Below, piece by piece: positions 1 to 8,252 of a stretch of DNA of 43,880 nucleotides. Below the pieces are notes generated by a model. It had not been told where the DNA came from. It saw only the letters and a list, made by a program, of their open reading frames with translations, and did not search any database. The translations under genes were made by a program, and so were the position numbers. Every line of letters begins with the position of its first letter. Position 1 is the stretch's first letter. The stretch covers positions 1-43,880 of the forward strand of contig JANWVF010000049.1 in NCBI GenBank assembly GCA_025056965.1, in the 5' to 3' direction. The stretch comes from Thermoflexales bacterium. Lineage in GTDB: Bacteria > Chloroflexota > Anaerolineae > J036 > Brachytrichaceae.

Positions 1-216
1 CGACTGCGGAACGAAGTTCTTCGGGTCTACGATCGCCGAGTTGACGTTGGTGAAGATCTTGAACTCGTCGCTGACGCGGATATCGTAGCCGTAGGATGAC
101 AACCCGTAGCTCACCACGCCTTGGCGAATCGAGTTCTCGACAAACGGCTCGATCATGCGATGCTCGATCGCCATGCGACGAATCCAAGAGTCAGGTTTGA
201 TGCCCATAGTAGTCAT
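1..216 (-). CDS. dcd: dCTP deaminase, N-terminal part (cut by window edge)
   Basis: Read on the minus strand from the ATG at 216-214, the frame stays open to base 1 and gives the first 72 residues of a dCTP deaminase. The segment with [16 protein letters not shown], then [13 protein letters not shown] and [17 protein letters not shown] matches the conserved amino end of the Dcd family. Dcd converts dCTP to dUTP in the cytoplasm and feeds thymidylate synthesis. A second ATG at 207-205 (start of MGIKPD) is equally plausible. A GAGG stretch lies 3 bases from the first ATG and 12 from the second, so the start is not settled. The catalytic C-terminal part lies outside the window. Family assignment is firm because the glycine and tyrosine-rich block is distinctive. 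Confidence 0.88.
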   Translation of the reverse strand, partial: MTTMGIKPDSWIRRMAIEHRMIEPFVENSIRQGVVSYGLSSYGYDIRVSDEFKIFTNVNSAIVDPKNFVPQS

Positions 217-381
217 TCGCCTCTAAAGGTGCGCCCTTACGTGAAGGTTATGCGCATAGCAGCATCAGCAGGGAACGCGCTCGGACTCGTTCCGCGCACA
301 TCTGCGTGTTCCGGCAAGTGCGGATTGGCGATGCCCAACTGAAACGCCTCCACCTCTAGGGCTTTACAGCTATAATACACA

Positions 382-431
382 CGGGGTGCCCCGGACTGCA
401 CGGGGATTAATAGCTCGCCTGAGATGGCGAG
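382..431. other. Intergenic stem-loops between dcd and the DUF3800 gene
   Basis: CGGGG (382-386) can pair with CCCCG (389-393), and that CCCCG can instead pair with CGGGG (401-405) across a 7-base loop, so the two hairpins exclude each other. A third hairpin, CTCGCC (414-419) with GGCGAG (426-431), follows. A perfect TATAAT lies just before on the plus strand (371-376). No gene starts on the plus strand here. On the minus strand the third hairpin lies just after the DUF3800 stop codon and could act as a 3' end structure, but it has no T-run. The rest of 217-434 shows nothing I can name. Confidence 0.35.
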
Positions 432-434
432 CGC

Positions 435-1157
435 CTAGCTCGCAATTGGAATCATTCGGCAGCTAAGTAATCTCTTAATCTTGAAATAGCACTGGTTGAT
501 TATTGAGTCGTGCCTCGGATGACGACGTCGTTCATTTATGGCAAAGTCGGTGATGTAGCTAATGAAGTCGGCAAGTTGCAACCCGGGATAGAATGCGGAG
601 AATCCGAACAGCGGAACGCTTACGAAGTGACACTGAATCTTTTGCCTAACCTTGTTCGACTTCCAATCGAGAAAGGCATCTATTAATCTTCGGTCTTGCA
701 CACTGGAGTGCAAGTCTGACCGAGCATCCAATATCAGTATCCCAAGTTCGCTGCGAGCAGCAAGTTCGTCTTGAAGCAGGTCGAGCAGTGCTGTGAATGC
801 AAGCCTATACAAGTCGGTGTCGGTTTCTATGAACTCTGGTAGATGCTGTTTGTTGATTTGCACCGTAAACAGTGGGATTTGTAATCGGACAATAAGGTCA
901 GAGATTTGCTGAAAAGCGGATTTGCGTTCTTCCCAGTTCTTTCCTTTGAACAACTTCTCGCCACGCCGAATATCACGAGCTTTGACTTCCCAGTCTTCAG
1001 GCTTCGCATAGGGGAAGATCTCTCGTTTGAGATTCTGCAACTCTTGGTCAAGTGACTCCACATCCCTATCTCTCACGAGAATTGCTCCTAAAGTGAAGAT
1101 GGATGTGCGCTTATCAGCGAGTCCCGTGCCGCTTTCGTCAACGTAAATAAAATACAT
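435..1157 (-). CDS. DUF3800 family protein (putative metal-dependent nuclease fold)
   Basis: The 240-residue product begins MYFIYVDESG, the hallmark of DUF3800 proteins (Asp7-Glu8). It also has the family's internal VKARDIRRGEK motif, an acidic LILDARSD strand (Asp144) and a closing LQLADFISY motif (Asp197). These spaced acidic residues suggest an RNase H-like metal site, but no activity is established for the family. The gene starts one base after the argS stop and is probably co-transcribed with it. Its base composition is clearly poorer in G+C than the flanking genes, with AT-rich codons throughout, which points to recent acquisition. DUF3800 genes are common in mobile and defence-related settings, but no other mobile gene lies beside this one. 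Confidence 0.8.
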   Translation of the reverse strand: MYFIYVDESGTGLADKRTSIFTLGAILVRDRDVESLDQELQNLKREIFPYAKPEDWEVKARDIRRGEKLFKGKNWEERKSAFQQISDLIVRLQIPLFTVQINKQHLPEFIETDTDLYRLAFTALLDLLQDELAARSELGILILDARSDLHSSVQDRRLIDAFLDWKSNKVRQKIQCHFVSVPLFGFSAFYPGLQLADFISYITDFAINERRRHPRHDSIINQCYFKIKRLLSCRMIPIAS

Positions 1158-1158
1158 C

Positions 1159-2925
1159 TCACATCCGTTCCGGCGCGCTCATCCCCATCAGCTTGAGTGC
1201 CTTGGCCAGCGTCAAGCGCGTCGCGCGCGCCAGCCGCATCCGCGCGCGGGCCACGTCCGGCGGGCTGCCCTTGATACGGCACTCTTCGTAAAACTTACTG
1301 AAGGCCTGGGTCACCTCGCGCGCATAGGTGGTGTAGTGGTGCGGCTGAAGGGTCGTCGCTACTAACTCAACCATCTCCGGCAGTTGTAGCAGTCGGCGGA
1401 TGAGCGCCAGCTCGGCCGGATGCTCGTAGACCGCCGATTCCGCGGATTCCCAGTCGCCGATCTCTGCTTGCCAGTTCTCCTCGACCGCCCTGCGTTCGAT
1501 GGAGCAGATGCGCGCGTGGCCGTATTGCACATAGTAGACTGGATTCTTCTCGCTCTGTTCCTTCAGCACATCCAGGTCGAAGGTGAATTTGGTGTCTATG
1601 CTGCGCGAGAGCATGATGTAGCGGAAGGCGTCGGCGCCGATCTCGTCCACGACGTCGTCAATCAGCAGCGCGTTGCCTTTGCGCTTGCCCATGCGCACTT
1701 CTTGGCCACTGCGCAGCAGGGTGATGAAGCGATAGATCAGGATGCGGATGGCCCCCTCGGGCAGGCCAATGGCGCGCGCGGCGGCATGCAGGCGTGGGAC
1801 ATCGGCCTGGTGATCTTCGCCCCACACGTAGATGGCCGGGTTGAAGCCGCGCAGCATGACCTTGTGCCACATGTAGGGGATGTCGCTGGCGAAGTAGGTC
1901 GGTCGCTCTTCGGGATTGCTGATCACTTTGGGCGAGCGGATCAGAACGGCCTGCACGGGCAACGCCCGGCCGCTCTCATCTTTATCCGCCGCGTATTCTT
2001 CGTCGGTGCGGCGCTGGCCCTGGCCGCTGCGGATGGGCGAGCCGTCCTCGCTGAACCATAGCGCGCCGTCGTGCTCGATCACTAGACCCTTAGCGCGCAG
2101 GCGCTCGATCATCTCGTAGCCCAAGCCGCTCGTCCACAGGCTCTTCTCGCTGAAGAAGTTGTCGAAGTGTACGTTGAGCCGGTTCAGCGTGCGCTTAATG
2201 TTGGCCATGACCTCTTCGATGCCCAGCTGCCCTAGCGCCCGCACGGCTTCGTCCTTGGGCATCTGCAGGTACTTGTCGCCCTCGCGCTCGGCGATGATCC
2301 GGGCGACCTCTTGGACGTCCTCACCTTGATAGCCGCGCTCAGGCATCGGCTCGTCCACGCCCAGCACCTGCGCGTAGCGGGCGTAGACGCTCGCGCCGAA
2401 GACGCGCACCTGCGAGCCGGCATCGTTGACGTACCACTCGCGATGCACTTGATAGCCGGCCGCTTCCAGCGTGTTGGCCAGCGTGTCGCCCACCACCACG
2501 TTGCGACCGGTGCCGATCGTGGCGTAGCCGGTCGGGTTGGCGCTGCCGTGCTCCACTTGCACCTTGCGCCCTTGGCCTAGGTCGAGCTCGCCCCAACGCT
2601 CACCGTGCTCGAGGATCGTGTTTACTTGCTGCGAAAGGTAGGCCGGCGTGAGGCGAAAGTTGATGAAGCCGTTAGCGACCTCAACCTCGAACACTCCCGC
2701 CTGGAAGGATGCCAGTTGGTGCTTGATAATCTCGGCGATCTTAGGCGGCGGCAGCTTGGCGACGCGCGCCAGTTGCATCGCGACGTTCGTCGCGTAGTCG
2801 CCCATCTCCGGCTGGCGCGGATGCTCCAAGGTGATCGTCGGCGTCGGGAAATCCGGCAATTCGCCGGACTGCTGCGCCTGAGCGATGGCATCGGCGACGC
2901 ACTTGCTGAGGTAGTCGCGGATCAT
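1159..2925 (-). CDS. argS: Arginyl-tRNA synthetase with non-canonical HIGH motif
   Basis: The 588-residue protein has the ArgRS domain order: N-terminal Add-1 domain (about 1-110), Rossmann catalytic core, and C-terminal DALR-type anticodon-binding helices (about 470-588). The family strings HREWYVNDAGSQ, FASDIPYMWHK and NPVYYVQYGHARICS are all present. ArgRS charges tRNA-Arg with arginine in the cytoplasm. The HIGH signature normally follows ANPTG as HVGH or similar. Here the sequence is ANPTGYATIGTGRN (129-142), so both catalytic histidines are threonine. The KMSKS position reads RMGKRKGN (411-418), within the usual ArgRS variation. The catalytic core also carries an extra stretch around 296-325. 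The stop codon lies one base before the DUF3800 start. Identity as an ArgRS-family protein is firm; normal catalysis is less certain. Confidence 0.93.
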   Translation of the reverse strand: MIRDYLSKCVADAIAQAQQSGELPDFPTPTITLEHPRQPEMGDYATNVAMQLARVAKLPPPKIAEIIKHQLASFQAGVFEVEVANGFINFRLTPAYLSQQVNTILEHGERWGELDLGQGRKVQVEHGSANPTGYATIGTGRNVVVGDTLANTLEAAGYQVHREWYVNDAGSQVRVFGASVYARYAQVLGVDEPMPERGYQGEDVQEVARIIAEREGDKYLQMPKDEAVRALGQLGIEEVMANIKRTLNRLNVHFDNFFSEKSLWTSGLGYEMIERLRAKGLVIEHDGALWFSEDGSPIRSGQGQRRTDEEYAADKDESGRALPVQAVLIRSPKVISNPEERPTYFASDIPYMWHKVMLRGFNPAIYVWGEDHQADVPRLHAAARAIGLPEGAIRILIYRFITLLRSGQEVRMGKRKGNALLIDDVVDEIGADAFRYIMLSRSIDTKFTFDLDVLKEQSEKNPVYYVQYGHARICSIERRAVEENWQAEIGDWESAESAVYEHPAELALIRRLLQLPEMVELVATTLQPHHYTTYAREVTQAFSKFYEECRIKGSPPDVARARMRLARATRLTLAKALKLMGMSAPERM

Positions 2926-2950
2926 GATGACGTCTTGATAAGCGCGACAT

Positions 2951-2978
2951 ATTCTAACCTTCTAGCATCTGCGCTAAA
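2951..2978 (-). promoter_or_regulatory. Possible argS promoter
   Basis: On the minus strand TAGAAT (2956-2951, 5 of 6 matches to TATAAT) follows TTTAGC (2978-2973, weak -35) with a 16-base spacer. Transcription would start about 20 bases before the argS ATG. The remainder of the divergent 2926-3180 gap holds another TAGAAT on the plus strand (3127-3132) that could serve the binding-protein gene. Confidence 0.35.
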
Positions 2979-3180
2979 GGCGGTCATGAGTCGCCGGCGC
3001 GCGACTGCTGGACGCACGCTCTCAACTACCGGCAGGCGATTGACGCGCTCAAGGACCCGTTCTAGGTTGTTCGTCTTGGCGGCCGGCCAATTGCGCGGCT
3101 CGACATGCACCTTAGTCCGCTTGCGCTAGAATCTGCGGCCATAAAATATGCGACACACGAAAGCGAGAGGAGTGCCCGAT

Positions 3181-4059
3181 ATGCAAAGACCACGCACATT
3201 TGGATTGCTCGTTACTGCGGCCATTGCCTTAGCTGCTTGTGCAGCTCCGCCCCCCGCACCCACTCCGACAGCGCAGCCTCAGGCGGCAACGGGGTTGCCC
3301 GACCTAGGCGGCCGCGAGATTACCGTCGCCATCGAGAATGCGTATATTCCCTTCAACTACATTCGGCTGGACACTGGCCAGGCCGAAGGTTGGGACTACG
3401 ATGCCCTCGCTGAAATCTGCCGCCGGCTGAACTGCAAGCCGGTCTTCCGCGAGATCGCCTGGGATGGCATGATCGCTGCGGTCGCTGCCGGCCAGTTCGA
3501 CATGGCCGCCGACGGCATCACCATCACCGAAGAGCGCAAGAAGAGCGTGGACTTCTCCGACGGCTACATCAAAGTAGATCAGCGCTTGGTCGTCCGTGTG
3601 GACGAAGATCGCTTCTCCACGGTCGAGGAGTTCAAGAAGGGCAACTTCAAGCTGGCCACGCAAAAAGGCACGACGAACTACGACGAAGGCGTGAAGCTGG
3701 TCGGCGAAGCGCGGGTCATCGCCTTCGATGATTTCGGTTCGGCCGTCCAAGCGGTGATCTCCAAGGATGCCGACGCTGTGATCATTGATGATGTGGCCGG
3801 TCAGGGTTACGTAGGGGTAAATGCCGACAAGCTCAAACTGCTCGAGGGCATCGTGAGCGAGGGCCAGGAGCTGGGCTTTATCTTCCCTAAGGGCAGCGAC
3901 TTGGTTGGGCCGATCAACGCTGCGCTGCGCTCGATGCGTGAGGACGGCACGCTGCAGCGCCTGCAAGAAAAGTGGTTCCCCAAGGGCCGCCAAGTGATCA
4001 CTTATGACCAGATTGGCCCGGGCGCTTACGGTGAGCCAACGCCGACGCCGCAGCCCTAG
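3181..4059 (+). CDS. Amino-acid ABC transporter substrate-binding lipoprotein (SBP family 3)
   Basis: The product is a periplasmic or surface-anchored binding protein of the polar amino acid family. It starts with a short basic segment, a hydrophobic stretch and a lipobox LAAC with Cys20, followed by a Pro/Thr-rich linker. The mature part has the family-3 pattern: [15 protein letters not shown], then [28 protein letters not shown] and FSDGYI. The ATG at 3181 is preferred over an upstream ATG at 3148 because AGGAG lies 8 bases before it and the lipoprotein signal then begins correctly. Permease and ATPase genes follow, so the three form one importer. Substrate (Glu/Gln, Arg, His or another) cannot be fixed from sequence. 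A strong stem-loop lies just after the stop codon. Confidence 0.92.
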   Translation: MQRPRTFGLLVTAAIALAACAAPPPAPTPTAQPQAATGLPDLGGREITVAIENAYIPFNYIRLDTGQAEGWDYDALAEICRRLNCKPVFREIAWDGMIAAVAAGQFDMAADGITITEERKKSVDFSDGYIKVDQRLVVRVDEDRFSTVEEFKKGNFKLATQKGTTNYDEGVKLVGEARVIAFDDFGSAVQAVISKDADAVIIDDVAGQGYVGVNADKLKLLEGIVSEGQELGFIFPKGSDLVGPINAALRSMREDGTLQRLQEKWFPKGRQVITYDQIGPGAYGEPTPTPQP

Positions 4060-4100
4060 CGGTCAAGATTGCTTGCGCAATCGCCGACATTGAGTACAAC

Positions 4101-4140
4101 AAGCGCGCAACCGGCACGATCACGAACCGGTTGCGCGCTT
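4101..4140 (+). terminator. 14-bp perfect stem-loop between binding-protein and permease genes
   Basis: AAGCGCGCAACCGG (4101-4114) is exactly complementary to CCGGTTGCGCGCTT (4127-4140), with a 12-base loop. Only a short pyrimidine stretch (GCCTTTC) follows. It lies 41 bases after the binding-protein stop and ends 10 bases before the permease ATG. The likely role is partial termination or protection of the upstream mRNA, giving more binding protein than membrane components. It would also occupy the space where a permease ribosome-binding site should be. Confidence 0.7.
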
Positions 4141-4150
4141 GCCTTTCACC

Positions 4151-5047
4151 ATGTCGCTGACGACTGGGCCGCGACAGCCTGCGGCCATCCCACTCGATTC
4201 GACGGCCGATCGCTCCGCGCAGGGCCGATTCGTTGACCGCCTATCGCAGTGGCCGTGGTGGTTGCTGATCATCGTGTTCTTCGGCGTGTTGATCGTCTGG
4301 AACGTGATGACCAGCGAGCTGTATTCCGCCATCTTCAGCCGGCTGCTGCTGGGTATCGGCATCACCATCTTTACGACACTAGTCGCCTACGGCTTGGCCA
4401 TCGTCATCGGCCTCGTTGCCGGGCTGGGGCGTGTGTCGCACAACCCGATCATCTTCAACATCGCTACGCTCTATGTGCAGGTCATCCGAGGCGTGCCGAT
4501 CTTGGTGCAACTATTGGTGATCGCCTTCGTGATCGTGCCGATTGTCATAGATGCCGTTAACTGGCTGGGCAACGTCCTAGCGCCGCTCCTGGGAGCAGAG
4601 AACTTCCTAGCCCGCACCCAGCCGCAGGATGTACCCTTTCTTACTCGATGCATCATTGCGCTCGCCATCGCCTATGGTGGCTTCCAGGCCGAGACGTTCC
4701 GCGCCGGCATCCAATCCATCAGCAAGGGGCAGATGGAAGCCGCGCGATCACTGGGCATGAGTTACCTGCAGGCCATGCGCTACGTCATCCTTCCACAGGC
4801 CATTCGACGCGTATTGCCGCCCCTCGGCAACGATTTCATCGCCATGCTGAAGGATTCATCGCTAGTATCGGTGCTCGGCGTGCGCGACATCACCCAGGAG
4901 GCGCGCCTCTATGCCTCGGCTTCGTTCCGCTTCTTGGAGACCTATACTTCATTGGCCTTCTTGTATCTGGCGATGACCATCGTCCTATCGTTGGGCGTCA
5001 AGTGGCTGGAGAATCGGCTGAATAATGAGGGACGTGGGCAAGGGTGA
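4151..5047 (+). CDS. Amino-acid ABC transporter permease (HisM/GlnP type)
   Basis: This is an inner-membrane permease of the polar amino acid family with about five to six hydrophobic segments. The first spans roughly residues 35-55. The EAA loop that contacts the ATPase is visible as [23 protein letters not shown]. The preceding [12 protein letters not shown] and the later [12 protein letters not shown] are typical of the HisM/GlnP group. The ATG at 4151 is chosen over a TTG at 4139, which would lie inside the stem of the upstream hairpin. No Shine-Dalgarno sequence is seen before either, so translation may be weak or controlled by that structure. The stop codon overlaps a GTG that opens the longest frame of the ATPase gene, as usual in a coupled operon. 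Confidence 0.9.
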   Translation: MSLTTGPRQPAAIPLDSTADRSAQGRFVDRLSQWPWWLLIIVFFGVLIVWNVMTSELYSAIFSRLLLGIGITIFTTLVAYGLAIVIGLVAGLGRVSHNPIIFNIATLYVQVIRGVPILVQLLVIAFVIVPIVIDAVNWLGNVLAPLLGAENFLARTQPQDVPFLTRCIIALAIAYGGFQAETFRAGIQSISKGQMEAARSLGMSYLQAMRYVILPQAIRRVLPPLGNDFIAMLKDSSLVSVLGVRDITQEARLYASASFRFLETYTSLAFLYLAMTIVLSLGVKWLENRLNNEGRGQG

Positions 5048-5052
5048 GACCG

Positions 5053-5808
5053 ATGAACACGATGCGTCCGCACGACGAACCGATGATCGTCATCAAGCAT
5101 CTGGTCAAGCAGTTTGGCAACCTGCGCGCCGTGGATGACGTTAGCCTGACGGTGGGACGCGGCAAGGTGACCGTGATCATCGGCCCTAGCGGCAGCGGAA
5201 AGAGCACCGTGTTGCGCTGCATCAATCACCTAGAGACCCCTACCAGCGGAGAGATCTGGGTGGACGGCATTCATCTCACGCACAACGCAAAGAACATCAA
5301 TGCGGTGCGCGCTGAAGTGGGCATGGTGTTTCAGCAATTCAACCTCTTCCCGCACCTCACTGTGCTGGAGAACATCACGCTGGCGCAGCGCGTGGTGCGC
5401 AAGCGCAGCGAGGCCGAGGCGCGCGAGATTGCGATGCAGCAGCTCACCCGCGTTGGCATCCCCGAGAAGGCGCGCGCATACCCTAGCCAGCTCAGCGGCG
5501 GCCAACAGCAGCGCGTAGCCATTGCGCGCGCCCTGGCGATGAACCCAAAGATCATGCTGTTCGATGAGCCGACCAGCGCGCTTGACCCGGAGATGATTAA
5601 AGAGGTGTTGGACGTGATGCTCGAGTTGGCGCGCAGCGGCATGACGATGGTGGTGGTCACGCACGAGATGGGGTTCGCGCGAAACGCCGCCGACGAAATC
5701 GTGTTCATGGATCACGGTCGCATCATCGAGCAGAACACGCCGGAGGAATTCTTCACCAATCCGCGCGAAGAGCGGGCGCGGGCATTCCTCAGTCAAATTT
5801 TGCGTTAG
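5053..5808 (+). CDS. Amino-acid ABC transporter ATP-binding protein (GlnQ/ArtP type)
   Basis: This is the cytoplasmic ATPase that powers the importer. Walker A is GPSGSGKST (about residues 44-52), the Q-loop is [10 protein letters not shown], the ABC signature is LSGGQQQR, and Walker B is [14 protein letters not shown], followed by the switch histidine in VVTHEM. The sequence is typical of polar amino acid transporters ([24 protein letters not shown]). Several starts are possible: GTG 5044, overlapping the permease stop, and ATGs at 5053, 5062 and 5083. ATG 5053 is taken because AAGGGTGAG lies just before it. It is the last gene of the transporter operon; feoA follows after about 180 bases. 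Confidence 0.92.
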   Translation: MNTMRPHDEPMIVIKHLVKQFGNLRAVDDVSLTVGRGKVTVIIGPSGSGKSTVLRCINHLETPTSGEIWVDGIHLTHNAKNINAVRAEVGMVFQQFNLFPHLTVLENITLAQRVVRKRSEAEAREIAMQQLTRVGIPEKARAYPSQLSGGQQQRVAIARALAMNPKIMLFDEPTSALDPEMIKEVLDVMLELARSGMTMVVVTHEMGFARNAADEIVFMDHGRIIEQNTPEEFFTNPREERARAFLSQILR

Positions 5809-5986
5809 TCTATCTGCTCGTTACACCTTACTTCCGGCAACGGCGACATGCCCTGGCTTGATGCCGGTTAACCGCGAAATTGAGCACTCTGTAACTCTTC
5901 CCTTGACCCGCAGGTATTGCCGACCCCGTCGGTTGGCTTACACTTTCGCTGCGAAGTGGAAGTGCAGGATCGAGGAGGCTGGCTAT

Positions 5987-6199
5987 ATGACGCTCGATGA
6001 GGTGAGAATCGGGCGCACGGTGCAAATCGTGCATACCGATCCGGATTTTGACCTTCACGCCAAAGCTAGGGCGATTGGCCTGCGCGCAGGGCGCACCGCC
6101 TGCGTCATGTCCCGCAACGGTCGGATGTTGCTCGTGCGAGTCGGCGATGCGCATATTACCATCACTTCAGACGTTGCGAGCCGGATCGAAGTTCGCTGA
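5987..6199 (+). CDS. feoA: FeoA-like ferrous iron transport accessory protein
   Basis: The 70-residue product is a single SH3-like FeoA domain. It begins MTLDEVRIGRTVQIVH, continues with the family pattern ARAIGLRAGRTACVM and ends with GDAHITITSDVASRIEV. FeoA proteins work with the FeoB GTPase permease, probably regulating it from the cytoplasmic side. The ATG at 5987 is preferred to the longer frame from 5858 because AGGAGG lies about 8 bases upstream and the FeoA domain starts exactly there. The gap to feoB is only 13 bases. I see no FeoC and no convincing Fur or IdeR box in 5809-5986. Confidence 0.88.
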   Translation: MTLDEVRIGRTVQIVHTDPDFDLHAKARAIGLRAGRTACVMSRNGRMLLVRVGDAHITITSDVASRIEVR

Positions 6200-6212
6200 A
6201 TCCCTCGATAGG

Positions 6213-8213
6213 ATGCAAGTCCCCTTCCCTCGAGCTGCCGACGCGCCGGCACAAGACGGTCGAGCCATCTTGCGAGTCGCCATCGCAGGCAATCCAAACA
6301 GCGGCAAGACGACGCTGCTCAACCAGATCGTCGGCAGTCGCTTCGCCGTGGGCAATTGGCCGGGTGTGACCGTCGAGCGCAAGGAAGGCACTATCGAGTT
6401 TCAAGGCCGGCGGGTTCAGTTCGTTGACTTGCCGGGCATCTACACCCTCGCGCCGGTCTCAGACGACGAGCGCATCGCCTACGCCTACCTGACGAACGAA
6501 CACCCGGACGTTATCCTGAACGTCATCGAAACCCCTCGCCTGGAGCGCGCGTTGAGCTTAACCGTCGAGCTTGCCGCGCTCGGCATCCCGATGGTCGTCG
6601 CGCTCAACATGACGGACGAGGCGCAGCGCGCCGGCCTATCGGTGGACTGCCGGAAGTTTCAGGAGCTTACCGGCATACGCGCACTACCGACCAACGGGAG
6701 AACCGGACAAGGCGTGCGCGAGCTGCTCCCTGCGATCGTCGAAGCGCATTGGCTACAGCAGCGCCCGCAACTGCGCATCGCACAAGGCGGTTTCGATGAG
6801 GTCATGCCGGCCTCATCCCAAGATGCTCAGACCAGCGTTGCCGAGGGCTTGTACCATGCCGTTGCGCGCAGAGACGCAATCCGTGGGCGTCAGCTCAGCG
6901 CTGCCGTAGACGGCGTCCTGCTTCACCCTGTCATCGGCCTGATCGCCTACTTGGCGATCATGTACTTCTTCTTCAAAATCTCCTTCGACTTCTCTGCGCC
7001 GTACATGGACTGGCTGGACGGTTTCATCGGCGGCTACCTCGGCGGCATTGCGAAGCACGCTCTTGGGCTGATCGGCGCTCCGGATTTGTTGATCGGTTTT
7101 GTCAGTGAGGCAGTGATCGGCGGGGTGGGCTTTGTGCTGACCTTCGTGCCGCTGATCGCGACCATGTTTTTCTTGCTTACCTTGTTGGGGATGAGCGGAT
7201 ACATGGCGCGCTTGCCGTTCCTACTGGATCGGTTCATGAACCGGCTTGGGCTTAACGGCAAGGCGGTCATCCCATTGCTATTGGGCTTGGGCTGTAACGT
7301 GCCGGCGGTGATGGCAACGCGAACGATGGAGCATCGGCGCGACAAAATCGTGCTGACGATGATGATCCCTTTTATGAGCTGTCCGGCGCGGTTAGTGGTG
7401 TTCTCGTTCTTCGCGGGGCTGTTCTTTCCCGACCACGCTGGCTTGGTCATCTTCGCCCTGTATGTCCTCGGCATCGTCGTTGCCGTGCTTACGTCGCTGC
7501 TGCTGAAAGGCACGCTCTTCAAGCGCAGCGCAGCGCCGGTGATCATCGAGTTGCCGCCGTATCGAATGCCTCGCCTGCGGACGGTCGGCGCGATCGTGTG
7601 GAGTCACGTGCGCGAGTTTCTGCACCGGGCCGGCACGCTGATTTTTGCCGTTTCGGTCGTCGTCTGGGCGCTGGTGCGTCTGCCGCTCGGTGCGAAGCCG
7701 CAGGATAGCATCGTCGCCGGCATTGGCCGCGCCATCACACCGGTCTTCGCGCCACTGGGCCTTGACGACTGGCGGGTGAGTTCATCACTGATCCCGGCGT
7801 TCTTGGCGCGCGAGGTCGCGCTAGGATTCATGGCCACGATCTATGCGGCTGAGGATGAGGCAGAAGACGAGCCGGCCTTCGACTTCGTGGCCGAGAGCCG
7901 AGCACAGCTTGAGGCGCTCGGGCAGGCGGTGATCGCAAGCCTGCGCGCGGTTCTGGGTCTAAGCATTCAGACATTCAGCGTAGAGGAAGACGAAGGCACC
8001 AATGCCCTGCGGACGGCGGTGCGCGACAGCTTCACTCCGGGCAGCGCGCTGGCGTTCATGATCTTGCTCTTGCTATACAACTCCTGCCTAGGCGTCTTCG
8101 GCGTCATGCGAAAGGAAGTCGGCCACGCCTACGCTCTAGCCTTCTTAGGCTGGAGCTTCGTTGTTGGATGGGTAGTTGCATTCTTGGTGTATCGGGCCTC
8201 TCTGCTGCTCTAG
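6213..8213 (+). CDS. feoB: Ferrous iron transporter FeoB
   Basis: FeoB is an inner-membrane Fe(II) transporter with an N-terminal G domain. The motifs are GNPNSGKT (G1, residues 26-33), NWPGVTVE (G2, 48-55), DLPG (G3, 72-75) and NMTD (G4, 132-135). A helical spacer follows, and then the membrane part with two Gate regions, including LGCNVPAVMATRTMEHRRDK and MIPFMSCPARLVVF with its conserved cysteine. The protein is about 666 residues, somewhat shorter than the 770-residue enterobacterial form. The start at ATG 6213 is chosen because the longer frame (from 6048) overlaps feoA and encodes no FeoB-like sequence. The GG before the ATG is a weak ribosome-binding site, so coupling to feoA is likely. 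A perfect palindrome covers the stop codon. Confidence 0.95.
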   Translation: MQVPFPRAADAPAQDGRAILRVAIAGNPNSGKTTLLNQIVGSRFAVGNWPGVTVERKEGTIEFQGRRVQFVDLPGIYTLAPVSDDERIAYAYLTNEHPDVILNVIETPRLERALSLTVELAALGIPMVVALNMTDEAQRAGLSVDCRKFQELTGIRALPTNGRTGQGVRELLPAIVEAHWLQQRPQLRIAQGGFDEVMPASSQDAQTSVAEGLYHAVARRDAIRGRQLSAAVDGVLLHPVIGLIAYLAIMYFFFKISFDFSAPYMDWLDGFIGGYLGGIAKHALGLIGAPDLLIGFVSEAVIGGVGFVLTFVPLIATMFFLLTLLGMSGYMARLPFLLDRFMNRLGLNGKAVIPLLLGLGCNVPAVMATRTMEHRRDKIVLTMMIPFMSCPARLVVFSFFAGLFFPDHAGLVIFALYVLGIVVAVLTSLLLKGTLFKRSAAPVIIELPPYRMPRLRTVGAIVWSHVREFLHRAGTLIFAVSVVVWALVRLPLGAKPQDSIVAGIGRAITPVFAPLGLDDWRVSSSLIPAFLAREVALGFMATIYAAEDEAEDEPAFDFVAESRAQLEALGQAVIASLRAVLGLSIQTFSVEEDEGTNALRTAVRDSFTPGSALAFMILLLLYNSCLGVFGVMRKEVGHAYALAFLGWSFVVGWVVAFLVYRASLLL

Positions 8214-8229
8214 CCCGCGCGGGCTAGAG
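8208..8229. terminator. 22-bp perfect palindrome over the feoB stop codon
   Basis: CTCTAGCCCGC (8208-8218) is followed directly by its exact complement GCGGGCTAGAG (8219-8229). The feoB TAG lies inside it. It sits between the convergent feoB and herA-type genes and can fold on both transcripts, with a GC-rich stem. A clear T-run is missing on either side, so a bidirectional terminator is the best reading but not proven. Confidence 0.55.
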
Positions 8230-8252
8230 TTGGTTCGGCCGGCGCACGACAC

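Noticed and set aside
121-342. 73-codon plus-strand frame at the left edge
   Set aside because: It lies antisense to the N-terminal coding region of dcd and has no family similarity.
382-425. TPP-riboswitch-like pieces (GGGGTGC and CTGAGA)
   Set aside because: The closing ACCC strand and the second conserved arm are absent, the P3 stem is not next to CTGAGA, and no thiamine gene follows.
2922-3110. 62-codon minus-strand frame overlapping the argS start by ATGA
   Set aside because: The overlap looks like translational coupling, but the product has no recognisable pattern and no ribosome-binding site, and the argS promoter candidate lies within it.
5858-5986. N-terminal extension of FeoA
   Set aside because: The FeoA domain and a strong AGGAGG both indicate ATG 5987; the extra residues match nothing.
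5809-5986. Fur or IdeR box before feoA
   Set aside because: No convincing 19-bp inverted repeat of either type could be found.
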